64,000 bases of DNA from Arthrobacter gandavensis (GCF_009192735.1 NZ_VTFU01000001.1:62001-126000); one strand, 5' to 3'. Counted from the first letter of the stretch, positions 20,404 through 29,790 are shown. Made by a program: numbers and translations. The notes: generated by a model not told the origin, from the sequence alone.

Positions 20404-20748
20404 GGCAAACCTCTCTCATGTACAGATTGTGTCTGCACGAATACGTCTGTGGGATCCGGTTTCTTTACCGGGCGAACACTTTAGGCTGCGCGGATGCTGG
20501 TGCCTCCGGAGCCTCTGTGATCCACTCTAGTCCCGCCGGGCGGGTGTTGCGTAGCCCGCCCACTATGTGCAGCTGGGGTCCGAGTCGACAATACCCGTCC
20601 GCGCAGGGACGCGTACCCGCGCATGCGATACCTTGCCGCCGGAACCTTGTAGGTTCCGGACAAAAGGTGTTGGCTTGTGTCCTAGACACCACATCTCGCC
20701 CAAATATGTGATTCCCTTGTATTTATGCAGTCAACCAGGAGGAGTGAA
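20404..20748. promoter_or_regulatory. Divergent aceE / DUF3052 control region with several inverted repeats
   Basis: 345 bp without a supported gene. Palindromes seen: GGGCGGG/CCCGCCC (20538-20561, 10-bp spacer); CCGGAACC/GGTTCCGG (20639-20659, 5-bp spacer TTGTA); and GTGTC-CTA-GACAC (20677-20689). The last two lie 60-110 bases before the DUF3052 start and could be regulator sites or, for the second, an RNA hairpin. No regulator can be named. Confidence 0.5.
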
Positions 20749-21168
20749 GTGAGCGAGGCCGAAGCCGTCACGGAAAAGAACGTGGCGGGAAGATTGGGTT
20801 TCAAAGACCAAGACCTGATTCAGGAATTCGGTTACGACGAGGACGTCGATTTCGACCTCCGCGACGGCCTCGAAGACTTGGTGGGGAGCGAGCTCCTCAC
20901 TGAAGAGGACCACGAAGTCGTAGACGGAGTCATCCTCTGGTGGCGTGCCGACGACGGGGATCTGGTGGACGCGTTGGTGGATTCCATCACCACCCTCGAC
21001 GACGGCGGCGTTGTCTGGGTTCTGACTCCCAAGTCCGGCCGGGACGGATACGTTCCGCCGGCCGACATTGAAGAGGCCGCGCCCACCGCCGGCCTGCATG
21101 TGACGACATCACCCGCAGTCAGCAGCGACTGGGCCGCCACGCGCCTTGTTGCCCGCCGTAAGAAGTAG
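20749..21168 (+). CDS. DUF3052 domain-containing protein
   Basis: A 139-residue acidic soluble protein of the actinobacterial DUF3052 family, function unknown. Visible: NVAGRLGFKDQDLIQEFGYD, then LWWRADDGDLVDALVDS and the end SSDWAATRLVARRKK. GTG 20749 was chosen because AGGAGG lies six bases upstream. It is divergent from aceE and heads a plus-strand run with a peroxiredoxin and a sirtuin. Confidence 0.88.
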   Translation: MSEAEAVTEKNVAGRLGFKDQDLIQEFGYDEDVDFDLRDGLEDLVGSELLTEEDHEVVDGVILWWRADDGDLVDALVDSITTLDDGGVVWVLTPKSGRDGYVPPADIEEAAPTAGLHVTTSPAVSSDWAATRLVARRKK

Positions 21169-21175
21169 CGCCGTT

Positions 21176-21658
21176 TTGCATCAAAGTCCGGACCCGGAGG
21201 CTGTGAAGCAGCGTCCGGCTCCGGACTTTGTGCTTCCCAACCAGTTCGGCGAATCCGTGGCCTTGTCTTCCCTGCTGGGAGCGCCCGTTGTCCTGGTGTT
21301 CTATCCCTTCGCATTCTCCGGTGTCTGCACCGGCGAGTTGGATGAGCTGCAGGGCGCCCAGGCGGAGATCACCCGGATAGGTGCCAAAATCCTGGCGGTT
21401 TCCTGCGATTCCAAGTACACGCTGCGGGCCTACGCGCAGCAGCGCGGATACTCCTTCGATTTGCTGGCCGACTTTTGGCCCCACGGGCAGGTGGCCGATG
21501 TTTACGGAGCATTCGACGCCGCGCAGGGCCGCCCGGTCCGGGCCTCGTTTATCATCGATGGTGAGGGCCTGATCCGCGATGAGATCCGGTCGGATCCGGG
21601 ATCGCCGCGCCCTTTGAAGGCCTATTTGGATGCACTCAAGGAGATGCCTTCGGCATGA
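21176..21658 (+). CDS. AhpE-type (1-Cys) peroxiredoxin
   Basis: Thiol peroxidase of the AhpE/AhpC-TSA group. The peroxidatic Cys lies in FAFSGVCTGELDEL, and LLADFWPHGQVADVYGAF matches mycobacterial AhpE. About 160 residues. The start is ambiguous: TTG 21176 is used here; TTG 21146 would overlap the DUF3052 gene, and GTG 21203 has GGAGG only two bases away. The stop overlaps the sirtuin ATG by four bases, so the two are coupled. Confidence 0.9.
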   Translation: MHQSPDPEAVKQRPAPDFVLPNQFGESVALSSLLGAPVVLVFYPFAFSGVCTGELDELQGAQAEITRIGAKILAVSCDSKYTLRAYAQQRGYSFDLLADFWPHGQVADVYGAFDAAQGRPVRASFIIDGEGLIRDEIRSDPGSPRPLKAYLDALKEMPSA

Positions 21659-22689
21659 CCCAAGCACCACCGCCCCACCGTGTTCCGGCATCCGGGGCTT
21701 CCGTCCCCGGATCGCAACCCCCCGGATCGAAAGCCCCCGGGCAGGGCAGGCCCGGCCTGGGACTGACCGGATTTGTCCGGTCGGAACCGTCCTTTCCGGC
21801 CGCACCGCCGCCCACGCCTGAGGAAGAGCGCAGCCTGCGCGGCGCCGTCGAGCTGTTGAGCGGCCGGCGGCTCGCCGTCCTCACGGGTGCCGGATTGAGC
21901 ACCGACTCCGGAATACCGGATTACCGCGGGCCGGAGGCTCCGCCGCGCAACCCCATGACCTATCAGGAGTTCGTGGGCGATCCCGAGCTCCGCCGCCGCT
22001 ACTGGGCGCGGAACCATGTGGGCTGGCACCATCTGCGCCATGCCGAACCCAACGCCGGACACGCCGCCGTCGCCCGCCTGGAACGCCGCGGCCTGACCAC
22101 CGGTCTGATCACGCAAAACGTTGACCGCCTGCATGCCGACGCCGGCAGCGCCCTGTGCGTTGACCTGCACGGGCGCTTCGACCGGGTGCTGTGCCTGGAG
22201 TGCGGCACCCGCTATTCACGCCAGACCGTGTCCCGGCTGCTCGAAGAGCTGAACCCCGGATTCCTGGAGCGCAGCCGGCTGGACGGAGACATCGCCCCCG
22301 ACGCCGATGCCGACGTCGCGGACACCGAGGACTTCGTCGTGGCGGACTGCCCGGTCTGCGGCGGAATGCTCAAACCCGACTTCGTCTATTTCGGGGAAAA
22401 CGTGCCGCGTGACCGAGTGGAGGCTTCCTTCGCCATGCTGAACGCGGCCGACGCACTGCTGGTCGCGGGTTCTTCGCTGACGGTGATGAGCGGGCTGCGC
22501 TTCGTAAAGCATGCGCACAAGACGGGGAAGCCGGTGGTCATTATCAACCGCGGGTGGACCCGCGGCGACGACCTTGCGGACCTGAAGATCGAGGCGGGAG
22601 TGGCGACCGCGTTGGAATATTTGGCCTCAGAACTGCCGGACCTTTCCCACCGATTCCCCGGCGACAGTGCGCCGCAGCCTTCTGATTAG
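21655..22689 (+). CDS. Sir2-family NAD-dependent protein deacylase
   Basis: A 344-residue sirtuin. NAD-binding motifs are GAGLSTDSGIPDYRG and TQNVDRLH, with the catalytic His in DLHGRFD. Zinc Cys pairs are CLECGTR and CPVCGG, followed by GSSLTVMSG. The first 45 residues are Pro/Gly/Ser-rich and probably disordered. It would remove acyl groups from lysines of metabolic enzymes. ATGA overlap with the peroxiredoxin suggests co-expression. No acetyltransferase partner is adjacent. Confidence 0.94.
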   Translation: MTQAPPPHRVPASGASVPGSQPPGSKAPGQGRPGLGLTGFVRSEPSFPAAPPPTPEEERSLRGAVELLSGRRLAVLTGAGLSTDSGIPDYRGPEAPPRNPMTYQEFVGDPELRRRYWARNHVGWHHLRHAEPNAGHAAVARLERRGLTTGLITQNVDRLHADAGSALCVDLHGRFDRVLCLECGTRYSRQTVSRLLEELNPGFLERSRLDGDIAPDADADVADTEDFVVADCPVCGGMLKPDFVYFGENVPRDRVEASFAMLNAADALLVAGSSLTVMSGLRFVKHAHKTGKPVVIINRGWTRGDDLADLKIEAGVATALEYLASELPDLSHRFPGDSAPQPSD

Positions 22690-22773
22690 GTAATTCCCCA
22701 ATTCGTCCGGTAAAGTAATTCCTCGTGATGCGGCGCTGATCAAGGAGAACTTGAAAGGCATAACGGTCACAAA

Positions 22774-22846
22774 GGGTCTTTAGCTCAGCTGGTAGAGCGC
22801 CACGTTTACACCGTGGATGTCATCGGTTCGATCCCGGTAGGACCCA
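22774..22846 (+). tRNA. tRNA-Val (anticodon TAC)
   Basis: A full cloverleaf: acceptor GGGTCTT/AGGACCC with one G-U pair, D-arm AGCTCAGCTGGTAGAGC, anticodon stem CCACG/CGTGG around TTTACAC (anticodon TAC) and T-arm with GGTTCGATCCC. Discriminator A. The 3' CCA is not encoded. Confidence 0.95.
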
Positions 22847-22864
22847 CCGCGAACAAGCGGTAAA

Positions 22865-22905
22865 CAGAAAACCCCGCCGTCCCAATGGGACGGCGGGGTT
22901 TTCTG
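22865..22905. terminator. Terminator after tRNA-Val, shared with the FMO gene
   Basis: A 19-bp perfect stem, CAGAAAACCCCGCCGTCCC and its complement, around a 3-base AAT loop, with A- and T-tracts on each side. It lies between the tRNA and the convergent FMO gene and works in both directions. Confidence 0.93.
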
Positions 22906-22919
22906 TTGTCTTCACCCGG

Positions 22920-24314
22920 TTAGCGGGCAGCCAGGGTATCCGCCGAAAGCTCCGCAACGGACGCCGGCCCGGCACCCGGGGCAAGGTAGGCCGACAGGCT
23001 GTCATCCATCGCGTGGATCCATGGCGTGTGGTGCGGCTCTGACATGGTGCCTGTGATGACCGATCGATGGACCCTGTCGCGGTAGCCCATGATGTCCTGT
23101 TTCTTCTCCTGCATCCACGCCTTGAAGAGCTCTGAGACAGCGTCCAGGTTGAAGGTAGGGTAATCGGTCCGTCCGATGAGGTCCCGGACGTAGGCGGTCT
23201 GGAAATCGGCCTCGTCGTCATGCGTTTCAAGGCCATCCTGCGCGGCAAGCCAGGCGGCTATGTCCGCCGCGCGGTCTTCGGCGGAAGGCACGTCGATCCG
23301 GCCCATCATCACGTCGCGGGCATACCAGGCCTGCACGTCGAACATATTAAAGGTGTAGTACTGGTCCTGCATGCCCAGATAGACCAGGTTGGGGTTCTCC
23401 TGCCACAGAACGCCTTTGTACAAGTTGCCGGGGTACAGGACGTTGCGTGAGACCAGGGACAGTTCCGATGGCAGGAAAGGGTACGTGTGGCGGTACCCGG
23501 TGCACAGCACGACGGCGTCGAAGTCCTGGGTGGTGCCGTCCAGGAAAGAGGCGGTGCTGCCGTCGAAGCCGGTCACCAGGGGACGTTCCTCGATGCCTGC
23601 GGGCCAGTCGTAGCCCAGCTCATGGCTGCGGTAGCTGATGGTGACCGAGCTGGCACCCATCTTGTAGGCCTGCGAACCGATGTCCTCCGCCGAGTAGCTG
23701 CTGCCGATCATCAGGACCCTCCGTCCGGCGAAGCGCTCCGCCCCACGGAAATCATGGGCGTGCAGCACCTCGCCCGGGAACGAGTTGATTCCCGCAAATT
23801 CGGGCACCACAGGGCTGGAAAAATGGCCTGTGGCCACCACCAGTTTGTCGAAAACATGCGTTTCCGTGCGGCCCGTCGTCAGGTCCTCGACCTGCACGGT
23901 GAACTCAGCGGCGGCATCGTCCCAAGTGACCCACCGGGCAACGGTGTTGAAGCGGACGTACCTGCGCACGTCGCTCTTTTCCACCCGGCCCTTGATGTAG
24001 TCGAAAAGGACCTCGCGCGGAGGATAGGAGGAAATGGGGCGGCCGAAGTGCTCGTCAAAGGAGTAGTCGGCGAACTCCAGGCATTCCTTGGGTCCGTTGG
24101 ACCACAGGTGCCGGTACATGCTGGAGTGCACGGGTTCTCCGGCTCCGTCCAGCCCGGTGCGCCAGGAGTAGTTCCACTGCCCGCCCCAGTCAGCCTGTTT
24201 CTCAAAGCAGATGATGTCCGGAATGTCCGCTCCAAGCGTCCGTGCCGACTCAAAGGCCCGCAGCTGCGCCAGGCCGCTGGGACCGGCTCCAATGATTCCT
24301 ACCCGTTGTGTCAT
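22920..24314 (-). CDS. Flavin-containing monooxygenase, trimethylamine monooxygenase (Tmm) type
   Basis: A 464-residue FAD/NADPH N-oxygenase closely resembling bacterial Tmm, which converts trimethylamine to its N-oxide. FAD motif GAGPSGLAQ, then CFEKQADWGGQWNYSWRTGL, HSSMYRHLWSNGPKECLEFA, the FMO-type PGEVLHAHDFRG, and NADPH motif GSSYSAEDIGSQ. ATG 24314 has AAGGAG upstream; the longer open frame lacks FMO similarity. No TMAO demethylase, TMA transporter or methylamine genes are adjacent, so the product may be an osmolyte or the substrate another amine (inference). It sits directly beside tRNA-Val. Confidence 0.92.
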   Translation of the reverse strand: MTQRVGIIGAGPSGLAQLRAFESARTLGADIPDIICFEKQADWGGQWNYSWRTGLDGAGEPVHSSMYRHLWSNGPKECLEFADYSFDEHFGRPISSYPPREVLFDYIKGRVEKSDVRRYVRFNTVARWVTWDDAAAEFTVQVEDLTTGRTETHVFDKLVVATGHFSSPVVPEFAGINSFPGEVLHAHDFRGAERFAGRRVLMIGSSYSAEDIGSQAYKMGASSVTISYRSHELGYDWPAGIEERPLVTGFDGSTASFLDGTTQDFDAVVLCTGYRHTYPFLPSELSLVSRNVLYPGNLYKGVLWQENPNLVYLGMQDQYYTFNMFDVQAWYARDVMMGRIDVPSAEDRAADIAAWLAAQDGLETHDDEADFQTAYVRDLIGRTDYPTFNLDAVSELFKAWMQEKKQDIMGYRDRVHRSVITGTMSEPHHTPWIHAMDDSLSAYLAPGAGPASVAELSADTLAAR

Positions 24315-24817
24315 GTGTCTCCTTGGTTCGGGGCCCCCGGTGCCGTGCTGTGCTTTCCCCGTCCGGAGGAGCGGGAAAGCGGTGCGCGGACGCGCAAACA
24401 TCAGCAGTACCGAGGTTTCGGTACTGCTGATCAGCGAAGCGGAAGTGCAGCGCCCGGCATCGAATCCGTCAGGAGATAGGGCGGCAAATCGTTCCGGCAG
24501 GAACCGGCAAAAGCGGGGTTCCGGCACAGTCTGCGTGCGGCCGGCCCGGGGCCCGTAGCGCCGGCCAGCCGTCCTGCAACGGAATCAGTTCTGTCCGGGC
24601 AAGTCAAAAAGTGGCCGGGCTCCAGGGACTCGAAGCGGGGTTTGTGCGGCCGGGCGCGTAGAATTCTCCAGGCCCGAAGGTGAAGTTGCCCACCGGTCAC
24701 TTCCGTCCGCCGTGGATTCGCGCCGAAAACCAGTGAGCTGCTCAGGCAGCGGACAGGCTCCGATGTTATTCCTGAAGAACGGCACGAAACCACACAGGAA
24801 CAGGGGGTGCAGGCCTT
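24315..24817. other. 503-bp intergenic region between FMO and serine hydrolase genes
   Basis: No convincing gene on either strand. The only clear element is a perfect 14-bp inverted repeat at 24400-24431. The remainder is GC-rich without recognised riboswitch or tRNA features; open frames across it show no family motifs. Confidence 0.5.
24400..24431. promoter_or_regulatory. Perfect 14-bp inverted repeat upstream of the FMO gene
   Basis: ATCAGCAGTACCGA, loop GGTT, then its exact complement. It starts 86 bases before the FMO start codon. There is no T-tract on either side, so it is probably an operator or leader hairpin rather than a terminator. Confidence 0.6.
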
Positions 24818-25792
24818 TTGCAAACCGCAACGCCAAGTAGTTTTTTCTGGAAACGTTCGACTCTCCGGCGCACGCTGGCAGCAGCAGCGGTACTGCTGCT
24901 TCCGCTCTCGGCGGGATGCGCACCCGGGCCGGACCTGACGGATGTTCCTCCATCCCCTGCTGAGGCCGCCACTGAAGCTCCCGATCCGGGCCTGGCTCTG
25001 CCGGGTGAAAACCAGCCGCTCGAGGATGCGCTGAACCAATACGCGGACACGCTCGGCAGCGAGTTTTCCGCAGCGGTGTATGAGGCCTCCTCCGGGCGGG
25101 CCTGGTATTACAACCGCGGCGGCACCTATCTTGAAGCCAGCCTGGTCAAGGTCCCCATCCTGTTGACCCTGCTGCGGCAGGCCACTGACGAGGAGCGGGA
25201 GCTGACGCTGGAGGAGGAATACCTCTCCGTCATGATGATCGAGTACAGCGACAATGACGCCACGACCGAGCTCTACCGCTCCGTCGGCGGCGCCGAGGAG
25301 CTGTCCCGGACGTATGAGCTGTTAGGTGTAACGGAAACCAGCGCGGCTGAGACCTGGGGCGCCAACGACACCAACGTCGAGGACCAGCTGAAGATCGCCC
25401 GGGCCCTTCTGGAAGGGGTGGACTGGATCAGCGCCGACCTGCAGGATTACGCCGTCGAGCTGATGGAAAACGTGGAGGACAGCCAGCGGTGGGGGATCAG
25501 CGCGGGGCTGCAGGACGGCGGCGCGGAAATTGCGTTGAAGAATGGATGGCTGCAGGACGATGAGCTGGCGTGGAACGTGGGCAGCGCCGGATTTGTGCGG
25601 GCCGGCGGATCCGAATACGCGGTGGTGATCCTGACAGCCGGGAGCTCTTCGATGGAGGACGGTGTGTCGGCGGTGGAGGAAGTGGCGGAAGTCATCAACA
25701 CTTATGAAACGTCCGGCGGCACCGTGACCGTGATCCCCGGCACCGGCGACACGGAAGGCTCTGTGTGGCGGGCCGGTGGCCCGGAAGCATAG
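24818..25792 (+). CDS. Class A beta-lactamase-like serine hydrolase lipoprotein
   Basis: A 324-residue exported protein. The N-terminal signal peptide has lipobox LSAGC (Cys near 34), followed by an Ala/Pro-rich linker. The serine hydrolase fold has SxxK as SLVK, SDN in EYSDND, and KNG in place of KTG (LKNGWL). This is the motif set of class A beta-lactamase-related enzymes, but the linker and loose motifs suggest a cell-wall hydrolase or DD-peptidase rather than a resistance enzyme (inference). The start is TTG 24818; no better start gives a signal peptide. gnd follows 76 bp downstream. Confidence 0.85.
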   Translation: MQTATPSSFFWKRSTLRRTLAAAAVLLLPLSAGCAPGPDLTDVPPSPAEAATEAPDPGLALPGENQPLEDALNQYADTLGSEFSAAVYEASSGRAWYYNRGGTYLEASLVKVPILLTLLRQATDEERELTLEEEYLSVMMIEYSDNDATTELYRSVGGAEELSRTYELLGVTETSAAETWGANDTNVEDQLKIARALLEGVDWISADLQDYAVELMENVEDSQRWGISAGLQDGGAEIALKNGWLQDDELAWNVGSAGFVRAGGSEYAVVILTAGSSSMEDGVSAVEEVAEVINTYETSGGTVTVIPGTGDTEGSVWRAGGPEA

Positions 25793-25868
25793 GCTGGAGG
25801 TTGAAGACGGCGGGTGAGCGCCGATCGCCACGCCCCTGGCTGGGGCCCCGAAGAATCCTGGAGAAAAC

Positions 25869-27305
25869 TTGAGCGCACAAATTGGCGTCACCGGTCTGGC
25901 AGTAATGGGAGCAAACCTCGCCCGGAACCTGGCCCGGAACGGGTACACCGTGGCCCTTCACAACCGGTCCATCGAAAAGACTGACGCACTGCTGGAAGCC
26001 CACGGCGACGAGGGCGACTTCATCCGGACGGAATCCCTGCAGGAACTGGTTGATTCGCTGGAAAAGCCGCGCCGGGTCCTGATCATGGTCAAGGCCGGGG
26101 CACCGGTTGACTCTGTCATCGAGAATCTGGTGCCGCTGCTGGAAGCAGGCGACATCGTCATCGACGCCGGCAACTCGCACTACGAGGACACCCGCCGCCG
26201 CGAGGCTGCGCTGGCCGAGAAGGACCTGCACTTTGTGGGCGTCGGCGTGTCCGGCGGCGAGGAAGGTGCGCTGTTGGGCCCGTCCATCATGCCCGGCGGC
26301 TCGAAGGAATCCTACGATTCTCTGGGCCCGATGCTGGAAAAGATTGCCGCCAAGTACGACGGCGACCCCTGCTGCACCTGGATCGGCACCGACGGCGCAG
26401 GCCACTTCGTCAAGATGGTGCACAACGGCATCGAATACGCGGACATGCAGGTTATCGGCGAAGCGTACGACCTGCTGCGTTCGGCCGCGGGCATTGAACC
26501 GGCCGAACAGTCCAAGATCTTCACCGAGTGGAACACCGGCCAGCTCAGCTCCTTCCTGATCGAAATCACCGCCGAGGTCCTGGCCCACACCGATGCACGC
26601 ACCGGCAAGCCCTTTGTCGACGTCGTCGTGGATTCCGCCGGCCAGAAGGGCACCGGCCGCTGGACCGTGGTTTCCGGCCTGGACCTGGGCTCGCCCGTGT
26701 CCGCAATCGCCGAGTCAGTCTTCGCCCGCGCCCTCTCCTCGCAGCGCGAACAGCGGGAAGAGGCCCAGGGCATCCTTGCAGGCGGCGAGTCCACCGTGGA
26801 ACTGCCCGAAACCTTCGTGGAGGACGTCCGGCAGGCGCTGTACGCCTCCAAGCTCGTCAGCTACGCGCAGGGCATCGACATGCTCACGGGTGCGGCCAAG
26901 ACTTACGGCTGGGACCTGAAGCTTGACGAGATCGCGTCGCTGTGGCGTGCCGGCTGCATCATCCGCGCTGAGCTGCTGGACGACATCATGAAGGCCTACG
27001 CCGGCGATGCCGCTCCGGCCAACCTGCTCCTGGCCCCGGCGTTCGCCGAGTCCATAGCAGCCGCTCTGCCGGCCTGGCGCCGCGTGGTCTCCGTTGCGGT
27101 CCAGCTGGGCATCCCCGTGCCCGTGTTCTCCTCCTCCCTGGCCTACTACGACGGACTGCGCCGCAAGCGCCTGCCCGCCGCGCTGACCCAGGGCCTGCGG
27201 GACCTCTTCGGTGCCCACACGTACCACCGCATTGACGACGAGGGCACGTTCCACACGCTCTGGGGCGCCGACCGCTCCGAGATCTCGGCTGTGGACACCC
27301 ACTAG
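25869..27305 (+). CDS. gnd: 6-phosphogluconate dehydrogenase (NADP-dependent, decarboxylating)
   Basis: Oxidative pentose-phosphate enzyme converting 6-phosphogluconate to ribulose-5-phosphate, CO2 and NADPH. Visible: GLAVMGANLARN cofactor motif, HNRSIEKTD, GVGVSGGEEGALLGPSIMPGG and the catalytic region HFVKMVHNGIEYADMQ. The 478-residue length is the standard long GndA type. TTG start at 25869. Confidence 0.97.
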   Translation: MSAQIGVTGLAVMGANLARNLARNGYTVALHNRSIEKTDALLEAHGDEGDFIRTESLQELVDSLEKPRRVLIMVKAGAPVDSVIENLVPLLEAGDIVIDAGNSHYEDTRRREAALAEKDLHFVGVGVSGGEEGALLGPSIMPGGSKESYDSLGPMLEKIAAKYDGDPCCTWIGTDGAGHFVKMVHNGIEYADMQVIGEAYDLLRSAAGIEPAEQSKIFTEWNTGQLSSFLIEITAEVLAHTDARTGKPFVDVVVDSAGQKGTGRWTVVSGLDLGSPVSAIAESVFARALSSQREQREEAQGILAGGESTVELPETFVEDVRQALYASKLVSYAQGIDMLTGAAKTYGWDLKLDEIASLWRAGCIIRAELLDDIMKAYAGDAAPANLLLAPAFAESIAAALPAWRRVVSVAVQLGIPVPVFSSSLAYYDGLRRKRLPAALTQGLRDLFGAHTYHRIDDEGTFHTLWGADRSEISAVDTH

Positions 27306-27332
27306 GCGGCAACAAGCAGCACAGAACAAACA

Positions 27333-27368
27333 AAAGGCCGCCGGCACCCGAAGGGGCCGGCGGCCTTT
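27333..27368. terminator. Terminator after gnd
   Basis: AAAGGCCGCCGGC pairs with GCCGGCGGCCTTT around a 10-base loop. It lies between the convergent gnd and cysE and probably acts on both. Confidence 0.9.
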
Positions 27369-27425
27369 GTGCTGCCCGGAGTTTCCTCGTCCGGGGCGGA
27401 CGGTCACATCAAATGCGGCAACAGC

Positions 27426-28010
27426 TCAGATATAGATGGCCGGATCGATGTATTCCGCCGGGTCAACCGCGGGCTGGGTTTCCTTGACATGGCGGTGGCG
27501 CCAGCGGGCCGGAATCCCGGTGATGATGGAATCTGCCGGAGCATCCTTCACCACCACGGCGTTGGCTCCGACGGCACTGTTTTTCCCGATGGTCACCGGA
27601 CCCAGGATCTTTGCGCCGGCGCCCACCGTCACGCCGTCGCAGATCGTGGGGTGCCGCTTGATCCGCGCCAGGGAACGTCCGCCCAGGGTCACGCCGTGGT
27701 AGAGCATGACGTCGTCCCCAATCTCAGCCGTTTCCCCAATCACCACGCCCATCCCGTGGTCAATGAAGAACCGCCGCCCAATGGTGGCCCCGGGGTGGAT
27801 CTCGATTCCGGTGGCAAAGCGGGTCAGCTGGGAGAGCACCCGGGCAGGAAAGCGCAGCCCCGGCCGGGCCCACATCCGATGGGTCAGACGGTGCATCCAG
27901 ATGGCGTGAAGCCCGGAGTAGACCACGATGTTCTCGAAGGAACCGCGCGCGGCCGGATCATGGGAGGCGGCGGCGTCGAGGTCTTCACGCAGGCGTGCAA
28001 TCAGGCTCAC
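27426..28010 (-). CDS. cysE: Serine O-acetyltransferase (short, EpsC type)
   Basis: Makes O-acetylserine from serine and acetyl-CoA, the first step of cysteine synthesis. A 194-residue left-handed beta-helix enzyme with hexapeptide repeats ([31 protein letters not shown]). The catalytic His lies in [13 protein letters not shown]. It lacks the long N-terminal helical domain of E. coli CysE, as is usual for this subtype. It follows cysK by 53 bp on the same strand. Confidence 0.96.
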   Translation of the reverse strand: MSLIARLREDLDAAASHDPAARGSFENIVVYSGLHAIWMHRLTHRMWARPGLRFPARVLSQLTRFATGIEIHPGATIGRRFFIDHGMGVVIGETAEIGDDVMLYHGVTLGGRSLARIKRHPTICDGVTVGAGAKILGPVTIGKNSAVGANAVVVKDAPADSIITGIPARWRHRHVKETQPAVDPAEYIDPAIYI

Positions 28011-28063
28011 AGAGGACTTTCTGCTCGGGCGGTTCCCCGTCGGAAACCGGTGGAATGCGGGTC

Positions 28064-28999
28064 TTAGCCGCGGATGTCGTCGTACAGCACGGTGGAGATG
28101 TAGCGCTCTCCAAAGTCGCAGACAATGGCGACAATCAGCTTACCGGCGTTCTCCGGACGCTTGGCCAGCTCCAGGGCGGCCCAGACGATGGCTCCGGAGG
28201 AGATGCCGCCGAGGATGCCTTCCTGGGTGCCGAGGGCGCGGGCGGTGGCAACAGAGTCTTCGATGGAGGCATCAATGACCTCATCGTAGATGTCAGTGTC
28301 CAGCACCTCGGGGACAAAGTTGGCGCCCAGGCCCTGGATCTTGTGGGGGCCGGGGGAGCCGCCGTTGAGGATGGCGGAGTCCTTCGGCTCGACGGCCACG
28401 ATCTGCACGCCGGGCTTGCGCTTCTTCAAAACCTGTCCGACGCCGGTGACGGTGCCGCCGGTGCCGACGCCGGCAACAAAGATGTCTATCTTGCCGTCGG
28501 TGTCTTCCCAGATTTCCTCGGCGGTGGTCTGGCGGTGCACCTCGGGGTTGGCAGCATTGGCGAACTGCTGCGCCCAGATGGCGTTCTCAGTGGTGGCCAC
28601 GATTTCCTTGGCCTTCTCCACGGCGCCGCGCATGCCCTCGGACCCGGGGGTCAGGACAATCTCGGCACCGTAGGCACGGAGCATGACGCGGCGCTCCGTG
28701 GACATGGTCTCGGGCATGGTGAGGATGACCTTGTAGCCGCGGGCAGCGCCCACCATGGCCAGGGCAATGCCGGTGTTGCCGGAGGTGCCTTCAACGATGG
28801 TGCCGCCGGGCTTCAGCGCACCGGCCTTCTCCGCGGCGTCGACGATGGCGACACCAATGCGGTCCTTGACGCTGTTGGCCGGATTGTAGAACTCCAGCTT
28901 GACGGCAACCTCAGCGTCCAGTCCCTTGGTGAGCCGGTTCAGCCGCACCAGCGGCGTACCGCCGACCAGCTGCGTCACGTCGTCGTAAATCCTTGCCAT
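28064..28999 (-). CDS. cysK: O-acetylserine sulfhydrylase (cysteine synthase A)
   Basis: PLP enzyme that replaces the acetyl group of O-acetylserine with sulfide. The PLP lysine is in [11 protein letters not shown]; substrate loop TSGNTGIAL; phosphate-binding [11 protein letters not shown]. 311 residues, normal length. First gene of the cysK-cysE pair. ATG start. Confidence 0.97.
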   Translation of the reverse strand: MARIYDDVTQLVGGTPLVRLNRLTKGLDAEVAVKLEFYNPANSVKDRIGVAIVDAAEKAGALKPGGTIVEGTSGNTGIALAMVGAARGYKVILTMPETMSTERRVMLRAYGAEIVLTPGSEGMRGAVEKAKEIVATTENAIWAQQFANAANPEVHRQTTAEEIWEDTDGKIDIFVAGVGTGGTVTGVGQVLKKRKPGVQIVAVEPKDSAILNGGSPGPHKIQGLGANFVPEVLDTDIYDEVIDASIEDSVATARALGTQEGILGGISSGAIVWAALELAKRPENAGKLIVAIVCDFGERYISTVLYDDIRG

Positions 29000-29107
29000 G
29001 GTTTGTCCTCAATCCGTTGGAGTTTCTGGGAATCCTGCGCCTCAACGCCGGTGGAAGATACCTGCAGCGGGGGCCCGCTCCAGCCTATCGTCTTGCATGC
29101 GTGACTA

Positions 29108-29632
29108 TCAGTTGTCAAGCCATTCAGCGTAATATTTCCTCGCCTTGGCGAGCTTCGGGTTGATGATCACCTGGCAGTACCCCTGCTCGGGGTGCTTGGC
29201 GTAGAAGTTCTGGTGCTCCTCCTCCGCCACATGGAACTCGGGCAGCGGGGAGATTTCGGTCACGATCGGGTTGTCCCACTGTGCCTGGGCGCGGTCGCGG
29301 GCCTTTTCGAATTCCTCACGCTGGCTCTCGTCCGCGTAGAACATCGAGGACCGGTACTGGGTGCCGACGTCATAGCCCTGGCGGTTCAGCGTGGTGGGGT
29401 CGTGCGAGATGAAGAACATGTCCAGGATCGCTTCACCCGGGATGATGTCCTCGTCAAAGGTGACCGCCACAACCTCCGCGTGCCCCGTGGTTCCGGAGCA
29501 GACACTGTAGTAGTCAGGGTGTGCGGTGTGCCCGCCGGTGTAACCGGAAACGACTTCCGTGACCCCGCGGGTTTTCTGGTAGAGCGCGTCGAGGCACCAA
29601 AAGCAGCCTCCGCCAAGTACATAGGTCTTCAT
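29108..29632 (-). CDS. msrA: Peptide methionine sulfoxide reductase MsrA
   Basis: Reduces methionine-S-sulfoxide in proteins. The catalytic Cys sits in GGGCFWCLDAL, followed by SGYTGGHT and HAEVVAVTFD; the C-terminal GYCQVIINPK holds a resolving Cys. 174 residues. ATG 29632 was chosen because the catalytic motif starts at residue 7-13, as in the family; the longer open frame adds no homology. Confidence 0.96.
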   Translation of the reverse strand: MKTYVLGGGCFWCLDALYQKTRGVTEVVSGYTGGHTAHPDYYSVCSGTTGHAEVVAVTFDEDIIPGEAILDMFFISHDPTTLNRQGYDVGTQYRSSMFYADESQREEFEKARDRAQAQWDNPIVTEISPLPEFHVAEEEHQNFYAKHPEQGYCQVIINPKLAKARKYYAEWLDN

Positions 29633-29790
29633 ACCCTCTATCAATGCGCGCGGGCCCGGAAGAATTCCCGCACGAGGGTCTCCGTTGGGAGGCCACGGCC
29701 GGTCTTTGGCATCCTGGGGTGCCAAACACCCGGGCCCGCCACGGCGCGGCCGAATTGAGCAGGGGTAGCCAAGCGGGTACAACTGAAACT

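Noticed and set aside
24315-24817. Riboswitch or small gene in the 503-bp gap
   Set aside because: I could not match any known riboswitch core; apart from the 14-bp inverted repeat no conserved structure or coding signal stood out.
24818-25792. Antibiotic-resistance beta-lactamase
   Set aside because: It has the serine-hydrolase motifs but with KNG for KTG, a lipoprotein linker and no mobile or regulatory resistance context; a cell-wall or general serine hydrolase role is as likely.
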